This document shows, in pieces, positions 1 to 8,760 of a DNA stretch of 64,000 nt. Source of the stretch: Myxococcales bacterium (lineage in GTDB: Bacteria > Myxococcota_A > Polyangia > Polyangiales > Polyangiaceae); the NCBI GenBank assembly GCA_016794345.1, contig JAEUKE010000076.1:1-64000 (forward strand). The letters run 5' to 3'. Every line of letters starts with the position of its first letter. Positions within the stretch are counted from its first letter, which is position 1. Below the pieces are notes generated by a model, which was not told the DNA's origin, searched no databases, and saw only the letters and a list, made by a program, of their open reading frames with translations. The position numbers and the translations under genes were made by a program.

Positions 1-632
1 GTCGCCTCGCGCGCGTCGAGGCCGGCGATCATGATCGAGCACATCGTCTCGACGCGATCATCGATGGGCTCGAAGGCGATGGGCATGTCCTCCGCGCGGC
101 GGATCTCGATGGAGACGACGCCGTGCATCGCCGCCCAGAGAGACTGGGCGACGAGCTGGGGGCGATCGGCGTGCGCGGGGAAGTGTCCGGCCGCGATCGC
201 GTCTTCGACCGCGAGCTCGAGCACCGCGTAGGCGTCCTGCTCAGGGTTGCCGCGCTCGACCACACCGTCGTGTTTCACGTTGGGTAACGCGTCGAGCACG
301 AAGAGGATCTTGTATTGGGCGGGGTGCTCCAGGGCGAAGCGCGCATAGACCCGGGCGAGCTCGCGCAGGCGCTCGATCGGGTCGGCGACCTTCTGCGCGC
401 TCTGGAAATGGCTCCCGAAGGCGAGGAAGTCGGTCTGGCAGATGGCGCGGACGAGCGCGTCTTTGTCGGCGAAATGCGCGTAGAGGGCGCCCGGCGTGTA
501 TTCGATCTCCTCGGCGAGGCGGCGCATCGTCAGCGCGGCTTGCCCTTCGCTGACAAGGATCTCCCGGCCTGCGTCGATGATCTTCTTCTGGAGCGCGACT
601 CGCTCCCGCTCGCGCCGCTCGGCGGTGCCCAC
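1..632 (-). CDS. TetR/AcrR-family transcriptional regulator (C-terminus cut by window edge)
   Basis: A DNA-binding repressor that probably controls the divergent efflux genes. The translation from GTG at 632 begins MGTAERRERERVALQKKIID and continues through LTMRRLAEEI-YTPGALYAHFADKDALVRAI. This is the classic TetR helix-turn-helix (about residues 15-60), with the GALYAHF recognition helix. A variable ligand domain follows (FALEHPAQYKILF, WAAMHGVVSIEI). An in-frame stop lies just upstream, leaving GTG 632 as the only reasonable start; AGGAG sits very close before it. The reading frame runs off position 1. It is divergent from an RND adaptor, with a perfect palindrome between them, so autoregulation plus pump repression is likely. 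The inducer cannot be read from the sequence. Confidence 0.9.
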   Translation of the reverse strand, partial: MGTAERRERERVALQKKIIDAGREILVSEGQAALTMRRLAEEIEYTPGALYAHFADKDALVRAICQTDFLAFGSHFQSAQKVADPIERLRELARVYARFALEHPAQYKILFVLDALPNVKHDGVVERGNPEQDAYAVLELAVEDAIAAGHFPAHADRPQLVAQSLWAAMHGVVSIEIRRAEDMPIAFEPIDDRVETMCSIMIAGLDAREA

Positions 633-684
633 GACTCCTACCTACCTCGGTCTCGTAGACCGTTCGGAGCAAAGACATTGACAT

Positions 685-707
685 GAGATTGAACAGTGTT
701 CAATCTC
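685..707. promoter_or_regulatory. Palindromic operator, probably for the adjacent TetR regulator
   Basis: A perfect inverted repeat: arms GAGATTGAAC (685-694) and GTTCAATCTC (698-707) around the spacer AGT. Its size and centre spacing suit a TetR dimer. It lies between the divergent TetR gene (start 632) and the adaptor start (713). A TTGACA hexamer at 678-683 overlaps its left edge, so bound repressor would block transcription toward the pump. Confidence 0.8.
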
Positions 708-712
708 CAAAC

Positions 713-1777
713 ATGGTTTGTGCAGGGGTGTCTCTTCGCGCGGGCTTTCTCCTCCCCCTCCTCCTGGTCGTTGCCGCCTGTGACCGGGCCGTCCCCGAGG
801 TCGCTGCGAGCGAGGCGTCGGGCGAGCCGGCGCAGCCCGTCACGCTGGCCAAGATCGACAGGGGAGAGGTCGAGCGGCCGATCCGCGCCGCCGGGCTGGT
901 CACCCCGAAACACAACGCCGACATGGCCTTCAAGGTCGGCGGGGTCGTGAGCGCCGTCCTGGTGGAGGACGGGACGCGCGTGAAGAAGGGGCAGGTCATC
1001 GCCCGCATCGACCCCACCGAATATTCGGCCGGCGCCGCCCAGGCGAAGCGGAGCCTCGATCAGGCCGAGCGCGATCTCAGCCGCGCCAAGGCTCTACACG
1101 CCGACAAAACCGTCGCGCGTGCGACGCTGGAAGGCGCCGAGACCGCGGAGGCGATCGCGCGCTCCCAATACGCGGCCGCTGCCTTCAACGAGCGCCACAC
1201 GGTCCTGACAGCACCGTCAGATGGCGTGATCGAGCGACGAATGGTGGAGCTGGGTGAAATCGTCGCTCCCGGCCGACCTGTGGCGCGGTTCCTCGGCACC
1301 GAGCGCGGGTGGATCGTCTCGGCAGCCGTCTCCGACCGCGACGCCCTCCGGCTCCCCGGCGGCGGCGTGGCGCGCGTCGTGCTAGACGCCGCACCGGACA
1401 AGCCCCTCGAGGGGACGATCACGGATGTCGCCAGGCTCGCGAACCCGCGAACGGGCACCTTCCAGGTCGAGATCACGCTGCCTCGGGAGCTGCCCTTCGA
1501 GCCGCGCAGCGGCCTCGTCGCCAAGGTGACGATCCCGACGATCGAGCGCCCGCCCGCGACGGTGCCGATCTCCGCCCTCCTCGAGGGCGATCGAGACAAG
1601 GCCTTCGTCTTCGTCGCAGACGGCGGGAAGGCCAAACGTGTACCGGTCCGCGTCGCGTTCCTCACCGCCGATCGGGCCGCGCTCTCGGCCGACATCGCGG
1701 GGTACGACGCCGTGGTCGTCGAGGGCCAGACGGAGCTTGTCGACGGCGCTCCCCTCCGCGCCGCGGGGCAGGAATGA
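713..1777 (+). CDS. RND efflux periplasmic adaptor (HlyD/MFP family) lipoprotein
   Basis: The membrane-fusion subunit linking an inner-membrane RND pump to an outer-membrane channel; 354 residues from ATG 713. An upstream in-frame ATG at 683 would place the operator inside the gene, so 713 is preferred. Signal peptide with lipobox VVAAC (Cys about residue 23) followed by Asp; in E. coli Asp at +2 retains lipoproteins in the inner membrane. Then come the lipoyl/barrel-sandwich half (FKVGGVVSAVLVEDGTRVKK), an alpha-hairpin rich in Ala/Arg/Glu, the second lipoyl half (APSDGVIERRMVELGEIV) and a beta-barrel/membrane-proximal region. Its stop overlaps the pump start (ATGA), so the two are translationally coupled. 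A TolC-type partner gene is not adjacent. Confidence 0.92.
   Translation: MVCAGVSLRAGFLLPLLLVVAACDRAVPEVAASEASGEPAQPVTLAKIDRGEVERPIRAAGLVTPKHNADMAFKVGGVVSAVLVEDGTRVKKGQVIARIDPTEYSAGAAQAKRSLDQAERDLSRAKALHADKTVARATLEGAETAEAIARSQYAAAAFNERHTVLTAPSDGVIERRMVELGEIVAPGRPVARFLGTERGWIVSAAVSDRDALRLPGGGVARVVLDAAPDKPLEGTITDVARLANPRTGTFQVEITLPRELPFEPRSGLVAKVTIPTIERPPATVPISALLEGDRDKAFVFVADGGKAKRVPVRVAFLTADRAALSADIAGYDAVVVEGQTELVDGAPLRAAGQE
1206..1219. repeat. TGAC-N6-GTCA palindrome copy
   Basis: TGACAGCACCGTCA inside the efflux adaptor gene. One of nine exact copies in the window. Confidence 0.8.
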
Positions 1778-4700
1778 GCCTCGTCGAGTTCGCGGTCAAG
1801 CGCTGGCAGTTCACGCTCGTCGTGCTCCTTGGGCTCGTCGCGCTCGGGGTGCAGTCGCTCTCGGCCATCCCCAAGGCGGAGGACCCGACGTTCCCCGTCC
1901 CCATCTTCGGGGTCGTCACGGTCCTGCCGGGGGCGACGCCCAGCGACATGGAGCGGCTCGTCGTCGATCCGCTCGAGGCGCGGCTCGACAGGCTCGACGA
2001 CGTCAAATCGATCAAGACGCAGATCGACGAAGGCCTCGCGGTGATCCAGGTCGAGTTCACCGCCGGCGTCGACGCGGATCGAAAATACGACGAGGTGCTC
2101 CGCGAGACCTCCGCCGCCAAGAGCGAGCTCCCCGCGGACGTCGCTGCCGTCGAGGTGCGCAAGTTCAACGCGGCCAACGTCAACATCGTGCAGCTCGCGC
2201 TCGTCAGCGACACGGCGCCTTACCGGGAGCTCGAGCGGCGCGCGCTCGATCTCGAGCGCCGGCTGGAGAGCACGCCCGGCGTCGGCGACGTGACCGTCAC
2301 GGGCCTCCCCGACCAGGAGGTCACCGTCGCCCTCGACATCGAGCGGATGGTCGCGCTCGGCGTTTCGCCGGTGGAGGTCTCGAACGCCATCGGCCTCGAG
2401 GCCGCGAACATCCCCGCTGGGACGGCGGACGGCGGCGCGCGCCAGCTCAGCGTCAAGACGAGCGGCGACTACGACTCGGTCGACGCCATCGTCGAGACGC
2501 CGATTCGGGTTACGGGAGAGGGAGACGCGCTCCGCGTCGGGGACGTCGCCGAGGTGACCCTGGGTGACGCGGAGGCGACGCAGCTCACGCGCTACAACGG
2601 GAAGCGCGCCGTATTCCTCGCCGCCCCGCAGAAGGAAGCGCAAAACGTCTTTGCCGTGCGCGACCGCGTCCACGCGGAGCTCGACAGGTGGCAGAAGGAC
2701 CTGCCCGCCTCGATCGCGCTCGAGCGCGGCTTCGATCAGTCCAAGAACGTGGCCCACCGTCTGAGCGGCTTCTTGCGCGACTTCGGGCTGGCGATCGGGC
2801 TCGTGCTCCTGACGCTCCTGCCGCTCGGGCTGCGGGCGTCCATCGTGGTCATGGTGTCGATCCCGCTCAGCCTGGCGATCGGCGTGAGCTTGCTGCACGC
2901 GTTCGGTTTCAGCATCAACCAGCTGAGCATCGTCGGCTTCGTCATCGCGCTCGGCCTCCTGGTGGACGACTCGGTCGTGGTCGTCGAGAACACCGCACGC
3001 TGGATCCGCGAGGGCACGCCACCGAAGGAGGCTGCCATCCGAGCGACGCGGCAGATCACGCTCAGCGTGCTCGGCTGCACGGCGACGCTCATCCTCGCTT
3101 TCGTCCCGCTGCTCTTCCTGCCGGGCACGGCCGGCCAGTTCATCCGGAGCATGCCGGTGGCGGTGGTGGTCACGATCGCGGCCTCGCTGCTCGTCTCGCT
3201 GACCGTGGTCCCTTTCCTCTCGAGCCGCCTCCTGGTTCCGGAGGAGGAGCACGGCAACATCGTGTTCCGCGGCCTGACGTGGCTCATCGGGATCACGTTC
3301 CGCCCCATCCTGAAGCGCGCGCTCGCCTGGCCCAAGACGACGGTCGCGCTCAGCCTCGCCCTCTTCGGTGCCAGCCTCCTCCTCGTCGGGCCCATCGGCT
3401 TCAGCCTCTTCCCCAAGGCGAACGTCCCGCAGTTCCTCGTCACGGTGAAGGCGCCCGAGGGCGCGAGCCTGGCGGAGACCGATCGGGCCGTCCGCTTCGT
3501 CGAGGCGGAGCTGGCCAAACATGACGATATCGTCAATGTGTCGGCGACGGTGGGCCGCGGCAACCCGCAGATCTATTACAACCTTAACGCGCCCGACGAG
3601 AAGGCCAGCTACGGCGAGGTCTTCGCCGAGGTGAAGGGCTACGAGCCGGCCGAGGCAGCCCACATGTTCGACGAGATCCGCGCGCGCCTCGCGGAGTACC
3701 CCGGCGCGAAGCTCGAGCTGAAGGAGTTCGAGAACGGACCGCCGCTCGACGCGCCCATCGCGCTCCGGGTGCTCGGCAGCGACCCGGTCGAGATCGAGGC
3801 GGCGGCGCGCCAGGTCGAGGCGATCGTCGAGTCAGCCAAGGGGACGCGCGACGTGAACAACCCCGCGCGCGACCGCCGCACGGACGTGCGGGTGCTCGTC
3901 GACCGCGACAAGGCCGCGAGCCTCGGTGTCACCCAGCCTGATGTCGACAGATCTGTCAGGCTAGCACTGGGCGGGATCGACGCGGCGACCTACCGCATGA
4001 GCGGTCGAGACGAGAGCCTCGCGATCCGCCTGGTGGTCGCCCGGGACCCGGCGCGGGTCTCGACGATCCCCGGCGGCCCGCGGCCCACGCTCGAGATCCT
4101 CGACCGCGTCTACGTGCCCGCCGCCGGCGGCGCCGTGCCGCTCGCGCAGGTGGCGAGCGTGGTCCTCGAGCCGTCCCCGACGACGATCCGCCACTACTCG
4201 CGCGAGCGGACCGTCGTGGTCACCGCCCAGGTCGCACGCGGCGAGAACACCGACCGCGTGACCAAGCAGATCCTCGCGGACGTCGCCGGGCTCGAGCTGC
4301 CGCCCGGGGTACGAGTGGTACCCGCCGGTGAGATCGAGAGCCGGCAGGAGAGCTTCGGCGGCATCGGCGCGGCGAGCCTCATCGCGCTCTTCGGCGTGCT
4401 CGCCGTCCTGGTGCTGGAGTTTCGGACGTTCAAGAGCACGCTCATCGTTGCGTCGGTGGTGCCCATGGGCATCCTCGGCGGCCTCGTCGCGCTCTACGTC
4501 ACGGGCAACACGCTCTCCTTCACCGCCACGATCGGGTTCGTCGCGCTGATGGGTATCGAGGTGAAAAACTCCATCCTCCTCGTCGACTTCACCAACCAGC
4601 TGAGAGCCGAGGGCATGGGGCTCGACGACGCCATCCGCCACGCCGGCGAGGTGCGCTTCGTCCCCATCCTGCTCACGACGCTGACCGCGCTCGGCGGGCT

Positions 4701-4893
4701 CGTCCCGCTCGCCCTCGAGCGCTCGCCCCTCTACTCCCCCCTCGCCATCGTCCTCATGGGTGGGCTCATCAGCTCGACGATCCTGGCGCGCGTGGTCACG
4801 CCGGTCCTCTACAAGCTGCTCGCGCCTCAGGTGGAGGCCGTCGCTCCGGAGGAGCGCACCACCCCAGCTTCAGCTCTTCCCGCGGCGGCCTGA
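1774..4893 (+). CDS. RND efflux pump inner-membrane subunit (HAE1-like)
   Basis: A proton-driven multidrug or solvent exporter of 1,039 residues, the usual RND length. It has an N-terminal TM (FAVKRWQFTLVVLLG), a first periplasmic loop, a TM2-6 block with the proton-relay motif GLLVDDSVVVVEN (Asp398/399), a second periplasmic loop, and a second TM block with GIEVKNSILLVDF (Lys931). These are the residues expected for a functional AcrB-type relay. ATG 1774 overlaps the adaptor stop. Substrate range cannot be inferred; control is probably by the TetR gene upstream. The coding sequence contains one exact TGAC-N6-GTCA palindrome (3522) and a near copy (3945) where locally rare codons (AGA, AGG, CTA) cluster. 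Confidence 0.93.
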   Translation: MSLVEFAVKRWQFTLVVLLGLVALGVQSLSAIPKAEDPTFPVPIFGVVTVLPGATPSDMERLVVDPLEARLDRLDDVKSIKTQIDEGLAVIQVEFTAGVDADRKYDEVLRETSAAKSELPADVAAVEVRKFNAANVNIVQLALVSDTAPYRELERRALDLERRLESTPGVGDVTVTGLPDQEVTVALDIERMVALGVSPVEVSNAIGLEAANIPAGTADGGARQLSVKTSGDYDSVDAIVETPIRVTGEGDALRVGDVAEVTLGDAEATQLTRYNGKRAVFLAAPQKEAQNVFAVRDRVHAELDRWQKDLPASIALERGFDQSKNVAHRLSGFLRDFGLAIGLVLLTLLPLGLRASIVVMVSIPLSLAIGVSLLHAFGFSINQLSIVGFVIALGLLVDDSVVVVENTARWIREGTPPKEAAIRATRQITLSVLGCTATLILAFVPLLFLPGTAGQFIRSMPVAVVVTIAASLLVSLTVVPFLSSRLLVPEEEHGNIVFRGLTWLIGITFRPILKRALAWPKTTVALSLALFGASLLLVGPIGFSLFPKANVPQFLVTVKAPEGASLAETDRAVRFVEAELAKHDDIVNVSATVGRGNPQIYYNLNAPDEKASYGEVFAEVKGYEPAEAAHMFDEIRARLAEYPGAKLELKEFENGPPLDAPIALRVLGSDPVEIEAAARQVEAIVESAKGTRDVNNPARDRRTDVRVLVDRDKAASLGVTQPDVDRSVRLALGGIDAATYRMSGRDESLAIRLVVARDPARVSTIPGGPRPTLEILDRVYVPAAGGAVPLAQVASVVLEPSPTTIRHYSRERTVVVTAQVARGENTDRVTKQILADVAGLELPPGVRVVPAGEIESRQESFGGIGAASLIALFGVLAVLVLEFRTFKSTLIVASVVPMGILGGLVALYVTGNTLSFTATIGFVALMGIEVKNSILLVDFTNQLRAEGMGLDDAIRHAGEVRFVPILLTTLTALGGLVPLALERSPLYSPLAIVLMGGLISSTILARVVTPVLYKLLAPQVEAVAPEERTTPASALPAAA
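3522..3535. repeat. TGAC-N6-GTCA palindrome copy
   Basis: TGACGATATCGTCA, a fully perfect 14-bp palindrome inside the RND pump gene, where it forces codons GAT, ATC, GTC, AAT. Confidence 0.8.
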
Positions 4894-5061
4894 TCGGAGG
4901 GGTGGGGGTACGGCGGATCCACCATCTGGCTCCCGATGGAGACGGTGGCGGGCCATGAAAGCGAGTGTATTCGCATGTAGGTGCAGCGGCACGGCGATTG
5001 CCAAGGGCTCCGGCATCCGAACGAGCTGCCCCTGACTCCCATCCTTCTGCCGGAGCCCGCC

Positions 5062-5850
5062 ATGAACCGCAAATTCGTCTCGACCGTCTTCGCCGTCCTC
5101 GCCCTCGCCTCCACCCCCGTCCTCGTCGGCTGCGAGGCGGAGGAGCCCACGGTGGGGGAGGAGCAGAACGCCACCGCCACGAAGAACGCGAAGATCGAGA
5201 CGTTCGTCGGGCTCGACGGGCAGCACTACTTCAACGTCATCGCCGGCAACGGCGAGAAGGTCCTGCGCTCGGAGGGTTACTCGAGCGCCGACGCTGCCGA
5301 GACCGGCATCGAGGCCGTGAAGGACAGCGGCGTGGACACCGAGAGCTACGACCTCCTCCAGGCGGCCGACGGCACCTGGTACTTCAACCTCGTCGCGGAG
5401 AACGGCGAGATCATCGGTACGAGCCAGATGTACTCGACGAAGTCCAACGCGAACCGCGCGCTCAAGGCGACGCGCGAGATCCTCGCGAAGGTGAATCGTC
5501 AGGAAGCGGCCGAGACGGGCGGCGCGTCCTTCAATGTCTTCAAGGGCCTCGACGGCAAGTACTACTTCAACCTCAAGGCCGCGAACGGCGAGATCGTCCT
5601 CGCGTCGCAGGCTTACACGTCGAAGGCGAACGCGAAGAAGGGCGTCGCGTCGATCCGTGACAACGGCGGCGACGTCGCCAACTACGAGGTCCGCGACGCG
5701 CAGAACGATCAGGCGTATTTCGTGCTCAAGGCCTCGAACGGCAAGGTCATCGCGACCGGCGAGACCTACGTCTCGGCCTCCAACGCGGAGCGCGCGATCG
5801 AGAGCATCAGCGCTCTCGTCCTCAGCGAGAAGATCGCCGACCCGAAGTGA
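5062..5850 (+). CDS. Lipoprotein with four DUF1508 (YegP-like) repeats
   Basis: A 262-residue predicted lipoprotein. Signal peptide with lipobox LVGC, then an acidic linker and four consecutive repeats of about 50 residues. Each follows the pattern aromatic - DGxxYFN - NGEI - S - Y - NA - I (for example GLDGKYYFNLKAANGEIV and AADGTWYFNLVAENGEII). This is the DUF1508/YegP fold, usually found as one or two copies in small cytoplasmic proteins; four copies on a secreted lipoprotein is unusual. Start ATG 5062 has GGAG upstream; an upstream in-frame start would bury the signal peptide. Followed by a strong terminator, so it is probably monocistronic. Function is unknown. Confidence 0.85.
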   Translation: MNRKFVSTVFAVLALASTPVLVGCEAEEPTVGEEQNATATKNAKIETFVGLDGQHYFNVIAGNGEKVLRSEGYSSADAAETGIEAVKDSGVDTESYDLLQAADGTWYFNLVAENGEIIGTSQMYSTKSNANRALKATREILAKVNRQEAAETGGASFNVFKGLDGKYYFNLKAANGEIVLASQAYTSKANAKKGVASIRDNGGDVANYEVRDAQNDQAYFVLKASNGKVIATGETYVSASNAERAIESISALVLSEKIADPK

Positions 5851-5853
5851 GAC

Positions 5854-5903
5854 CACGCCCTCGGAGGGCGTGCGCCCCCTCGACCTCGGGTCGAGGGGGT
5901 TTT
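5854..5903 (+). terminator. Tandem hairpins ending in a T run (intrinsic terminator)
   Basis: Just after the DUF1508 gene there is a CACGCCCTC/GAGGGCGTG hairpin (5854-5872). It is followed by an 11-bp perfect stem CCCCCTCGACC/GGTCGAGGGGG (5875-5899, loop TCG) and TTTT. This is the clearest Rho-independent terminator in the window. Confidence 0.9.
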
Positions 5904-5932
5904 CTGTTCTCCGGAGCGTAGACGGCGGCGCC

Positions 5933-6703
5933 ATGCACGCGATCCGGGTCGAGCCCAAAGAGCTCCGGTTTCCCAACCGATGTCTCCGCTGCGGGGCGCC
6001 GCCGACGAGCGCGTACATGATGCCGTTCGGGGAACGCCGGGTGGAGGTTCCGCTCTGCGAGCCCTGCTCGCGAGCGCGGTTCTTCGCGCGCGCGGCCTGG
6101 GTGGTGGGCGGCGTCGTCGGTTCGATCGTCGCGCTCGTGTGCGCGGCGATGATCCTCGACGTGGTCGCCCCGCTCCCGAGCGACCCAGCCGCGCGGAAGA
6201 CTGTCGCGATGCTGGTCGCCGTGGTCCTCATGGTGCTCGCCGGCGTGCTCGGGACGACCCTGATCAAGAGCGCGCTCCGACGTCATCGGTCGAGCTGGGA
6301 CCCCGTCCTCGCGACCGAAGGCGTGGACGAAATCGCCTTCCGAAACCCATCGGATGCACGCGACGCGCTCGCGGCCTCGCACGGCGGCGCGGCAGAGGGC
6401 GGGTACCGCGCCCCGGCCGACGCCGTCGCGCCTTACGTCCCGAAAGGAGACCCGCTGGTCTGGGTGATCCCGGCGATCCTCGGGGTAGGAAGCGCGATCG
6501 GCTTCGTGGTCCGCTGGACGGACTTGAACGCCGGCAAGGAGATCAGCGTCTCCTCGCTCGAGGCGATCGCCTTCGAGGTCGGCGGCCGATTTGCGCTCCT
6601 CGGGTTCTGGGTGTTCGTGAGCGGCTTCTTTTTCACGCTCGCCGTGATGTTTCGGCGGGGGCGTCGTGCGGCAGGTCGCGCCACCGCGTCGAAGAACGGG
6701 TAA
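5933..6703 (+). CDS. Zinc-ribbon-like integral membrane protein, function unknown
   Basis: 256 residues. The N-terminus carries two Cys pairs ([10 protein letters not shown] and LCEPCSRA), a likely metal-binding ribbon in the cytoplasm. Two TM helices follow ([22 protein letters not shown] and [17 protein letters not shown]), then a soluble stretch of about 90 residues, then two more TM segments ([18 protein letters not shown] and [21 protein letters not shown]). The basic C-terminus suggests a cytoplasmic tail. Start ATG 5933. The next gene, a Ser/Thr kinase, starts 11 bp after its stop. No enzymatic motif is visible; a signalling or sensing role next to the kinase is only a guess. Confidence 0.7.
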   Translation: MHAIRVEPKELRFPNRCLRCGAPPTSAYMMPFGERRVEVPLCEPCSRARFFARAAWVVGGVVGSIVALVCAAMILDVVAPLPSDPAARKTVAMLVAVVLMVLAGVLGTTLIKSALRRHRSSWDPVLATEGVDEIAFRNPSDARDALAASHGGAAEGGYRAPADAVAPYVPKGDPLVWVIPAILGVGSAIGFVVRWTDLNAGKEISVSSLEAIAFEVGGRFALLGFWVFVSGFFFTLAVMFRRGRRAAGRATASKNG

Positions 6704-6706
6704 CGT
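6701..6706 (+). promoter_or_regulatory. Candidate -10 element (TAACGT) for leaderless kinase mRNA
   Basis: TAACGT ends 8 nt before ATG 6715 and coincides with the upstream stop codon TAA. Its spacing matches the other TANNNT elements in the window. No Shine-Dalgarno is visible. Confidence 0.45.
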
Positions 6707-6714
6707 TCGCCGGC

Positions 6715-8241
6715 ATGGAGCCGGGTGATCGGTTCGACCGCTTCGAGATCCTGACGCAGCTCGGAGAGGGCGGCATGGGGCGCGTCTTCCGCGCGAACGA
6801 CCCCAAGCTCGGGCGCGAGATCGCCATCAAGCTCCTGCCTGCCGGCGACGGCAGCGAAGAGTCGCGCCAGCGAATGCTGAGAGAAGCGCGGGCCGCGGCC
6901 GGCATCGCGCACCCGAACGCGGTCGCGGTCTACGACGTCGGCGAGCACCCCGAGGCCGGTCCCTTCATCGTGATGGAGCTCGTGCCGGGGACATCGCTGC
7001 GCGCGAAGGTCGGCGACGAGCACGCGACGACGAGCGAGAAGCTCAAGTGGCTCGACGAGATCGCGGCCGCGCTCGCAGCAGCCCACGAGAAAAACGTCGT
7101 CCACCGCGACATCAAGCCGGAGAACGTGATGGTGACGCCGGCGGGGACGGCCAAGGTCCTCGACTTCGGCATCGCCAAGCAGACAAAGGCCGAGGTCGAT
7201 CCGAGCGCGCCCACCGCAGCGTCCGGGGCAGGCTCGCTCGCGACGCTCACGGCGGCGGGCGTGCAAGTCGGCACGCCGGTCTACATGGCGCCCGAGCAGA
7301 TCCGCGGGGACGCGGTCGATGCGCGCACCGATCAGTTCGCCTGGGGTGTCGTCGCGCACGAGCTGCTCTCCGGCAAGCCGCCGTGGGTGCTCGAGAAGGG
7401 GGCGCTCGGGCTGGTCGCGTCGATCCTCACCGACGAGCCGCCCGCCCTCGACGGCGTCGAGCCGCGCGTCGCGGCGGTGATCTCTCGCGCCCTCTCGAAG
7501 GAGAAGGCCGATCGGTTCGAGTCGATGGCAGCTCTCCGCGCGGCGCTCGGCGAACGTCCGGTCGACTCGGGGCCGAGGCCTGCCTCCGCGCCCCGCGCGG
7601 TGCACGCCCCGGCCCAGGCTCGCTACGACACCGCGACGCTCAAGGCGATCTTCGAGCGGGCCATCGTGATGAAGCAGGGCGCCGCTGGAAAATACGAGAC
7701 CTCGGATCTCGTGGAAGCAGCGCGCGAGATGGGCATCGACGAGGCGACCGTGCTCGAGGCCGCTCGCGACGTCGAGCGCGCGCGCGACGTGCCCGACCTG
7801 GACGTGCTCCGGGCCGAGAAGCGCAGGAAGAACCGGGAGAGCTTCTTCTCGCACCTCGGCGCGTACGTCATCGTGAACACGTTCCTCTTCTTCATGTTCG
7901 GCGGCTTGAACAAGGCCGTCTTGCTCGGGTGGGGGATGGGCCTCGCGTTCCACCTCTGGGGCGTCCTCTTCCCGAAGCACAAGTCGGACGACGAGCTGAT
8001 CGAGGAAGCCGAGCGGCGCCGCTCTCGTGGCGAGCGACCCCGATCGCGCGACGAGGAGCCCGTCCGAGCGGCACCCAGGGAAGTCGAGGAGGGCGTGCGC
8101 GTGCTCCTCTCCACGACGGCGAAGCGTCGTGGGGCTCGCGTGGCCCTGGAGGATCGCGCCGACGAAGGCGACGAATCGCTCGCGCTCGAAGAAGCTCGTG
8201 AGGCCGAGGCGGCCGAGCGTGACCGGCGCGTGCGACGCTGA
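6715..8241 (+). CDS. Hanks-type Ser/Thr protein kinase with C-terminal 2TM domain
   Basis: A 508-residue kinase with all core motifs: Gly-rich loop LGEGGMG (about 16-22), beta-3 Lys39 (IAIK), catalytic loop HRDIKPEN (Asp132), DFG (150-152) and MAPE (191-194). An activation loop of about 40 residues rich in Ser/Thr/Ala suggests autophosphorylation. After the kinase comes a charged linker, then a 2TM-type domain ([19 protein letters not shown] and [18 protein letters not shown], about 380-425), then a Glu/Arg-rich tail. The kinase is therefore N-terminal and membrane-tethered by a C-terminal hairpin, a layout common in myxobacteria. Start ATG 6715. It ends at a GC-rich hairpin facing the OmpA pseudogene. 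Confidence 0.93.
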   Translation: MEPGDRFDRFEILTQLGEGGMGRVFRANDPKLGREIAIKLLPAGDGSEESRQRMLREARAAAGIAHPNAVAVYDVGEHPEAGPFIVMELVPGTSLRAKVGDEHATTSEKLKWLDEIAAALAAAHEKNVVHRDIKPENVMVTPAGTAKVLDFGIAKQTKAEVDPSAPTAASGAGSLATLTAAGVQVGTPVYMAPEQIRGDAVDARTDQFAWGVVAHELLSGKPPWVLEKGALGLVASILTDEPPALDGVEPRVAAVISRALSKEKADRFESMAALRAALGERPVDSGPRPASAPRAVHAPAQARYDTATLKAIFERAIVMKQGAAGKYETSDLVEAAREMGIDEATVLEAARDVERARDVPDLDVLRAEKRRKNRESFFSHLGAYVIVNTFLFFMFGGLNKAVLLGWGMGLAFHLWGVLFPKHKSDDELIEEAERRRSRGERPRSRDEEPVRAAPREVEEGVRVLLSTTAKRRGARVALEDRADEGDESLALEEAREAEAAERDRRVRR

Positions 8242-8249
8242 GACGCCGT

Positions 8250-8283
8250 CGCGCCGGCCGAGCCCTGCTGCTCGACCGGCGCG
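8250..8283. terminator. GC-rich hairpin between convergent kinase and OmpA pseudogene
   Basis: CGCGCCGG (8250-8257) pairs with CCGGCGCG (8276-8283), and CGAG/CTCG extends the stem inward. It begins 8 nt after the kinase stop. There is no T run, so it may be a Rho-assisted or bidirectional terminator. Confidence 0.5.
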
Positions 8284-8302
8284 AGCCCTCGCGTGACCGC
8301 CC

Positions 8303-8705
8303 TCACCGCCGAGACGTGGGCTCGTCTTTCGTAGGCGTCTTGGGCTTCTGCTGCTTCATGGGCTGCTGCTTCATGGGCTGCTGCTGCATGGGCTGCTGCT
8401 GCATGGGCTGCTGCCGCATGGGCTGCTGCTCCGTGCCCTCGCCCGGCTGCGCGTTCACCGGGATGACGATCTCGACTCGCCGGTTGTTCGCGCGCCCCTC
8501 GGGCGACGCGTTGTCGGTGATGGGTTCGTCCTCGCCGTGGCCCACCGCCCGGATGCGATCTTGCGGGACGGCCTCTTCTGCTGGGGCAACAACGACCACG
8601 GGCAGCTCGGCCGACCCGCGGGCTCACCAGGAAGTCTCGCACGGCCTCCGCTCGCGAGAGCGAGAGCTTCTGGTTGCGGCCGTGTCGGGTGCGTGGTCGC
8701 CACAT
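8303..8705 (-). pseudogene. Broken OmpA-family C-terminal domain gene interrupted by an RCC1-like fragment
   Basis: Read on the minus strand, one frame gives NQKLSLSRAEAVRDFLV, the middle of an OmpA peptidoglycan-binding domain. A different frame then resumes with PQDRIRAVGHGEDEP and ANNRRVEIVI, its C-terminal half. Between them, where about 3 codons are expected, lie about 54 nt (8570-8623). Read on the plus strand, these encode GLFCWGNNDHGQLGRPAG, a typical RCC1-repeat signature. Upstream of NQKLS the frame is broken again (a GHTDT-like start is lost). The 98-residue remnant ends in a Met-Gln-Gln-Gln-Pro tract from five 15-bp DNA repeats (8355-8429). The gene is therefore non-functional as an OmpA protein, although the remnant frame 8303-8599 stays open. 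Confidence 0.75.
8355..8429. repeat. Five tandem 15-bp repeats in OmpA pseudogene tail
   Basis: Five units of about TGCATGGGCTGCTGC encode a Met-Gln-Gln-Gln-Pro or Met-Lys-Gln-Gln-Pro tract on the minus strand. Slippage here would change tail length without a frameshift. Confidence 0.8.
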
Positions 8706-8760
8706 CGGCGCGCCCTTGGGGCCTCGCGGTGCTTCAGCGGTGTTCGGTTACCGTGATCGA

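Noticed and set aside
270..290. Partial parS-like sequence TGTTTCACGT
   Set aside because: Only the left half of the parS consensus is present and it lies inside TetR coding sequence; no perfect parS was found near the origin.
241..684. Minus-strand frame overlapping the TetR gene
   Set aside because: A different frame of the same strand carries the clear TetR HTH; this one is Arg/Ala-rich nonsense.
1060..3663. Very long open frame antisense to the RND pump
   Set aside because: The opposite strand encodes an RND transporter with all motifs; the antisense product is Arg/Asp/His-rich with no domain, a typical high-GC shadow.
8303..8599. Intact 98-residue small gene
   Set aside because: The sequence is the C-terminal end of an OmpA domain with the upstream half in another frame, so it is a pseudogene remnant.
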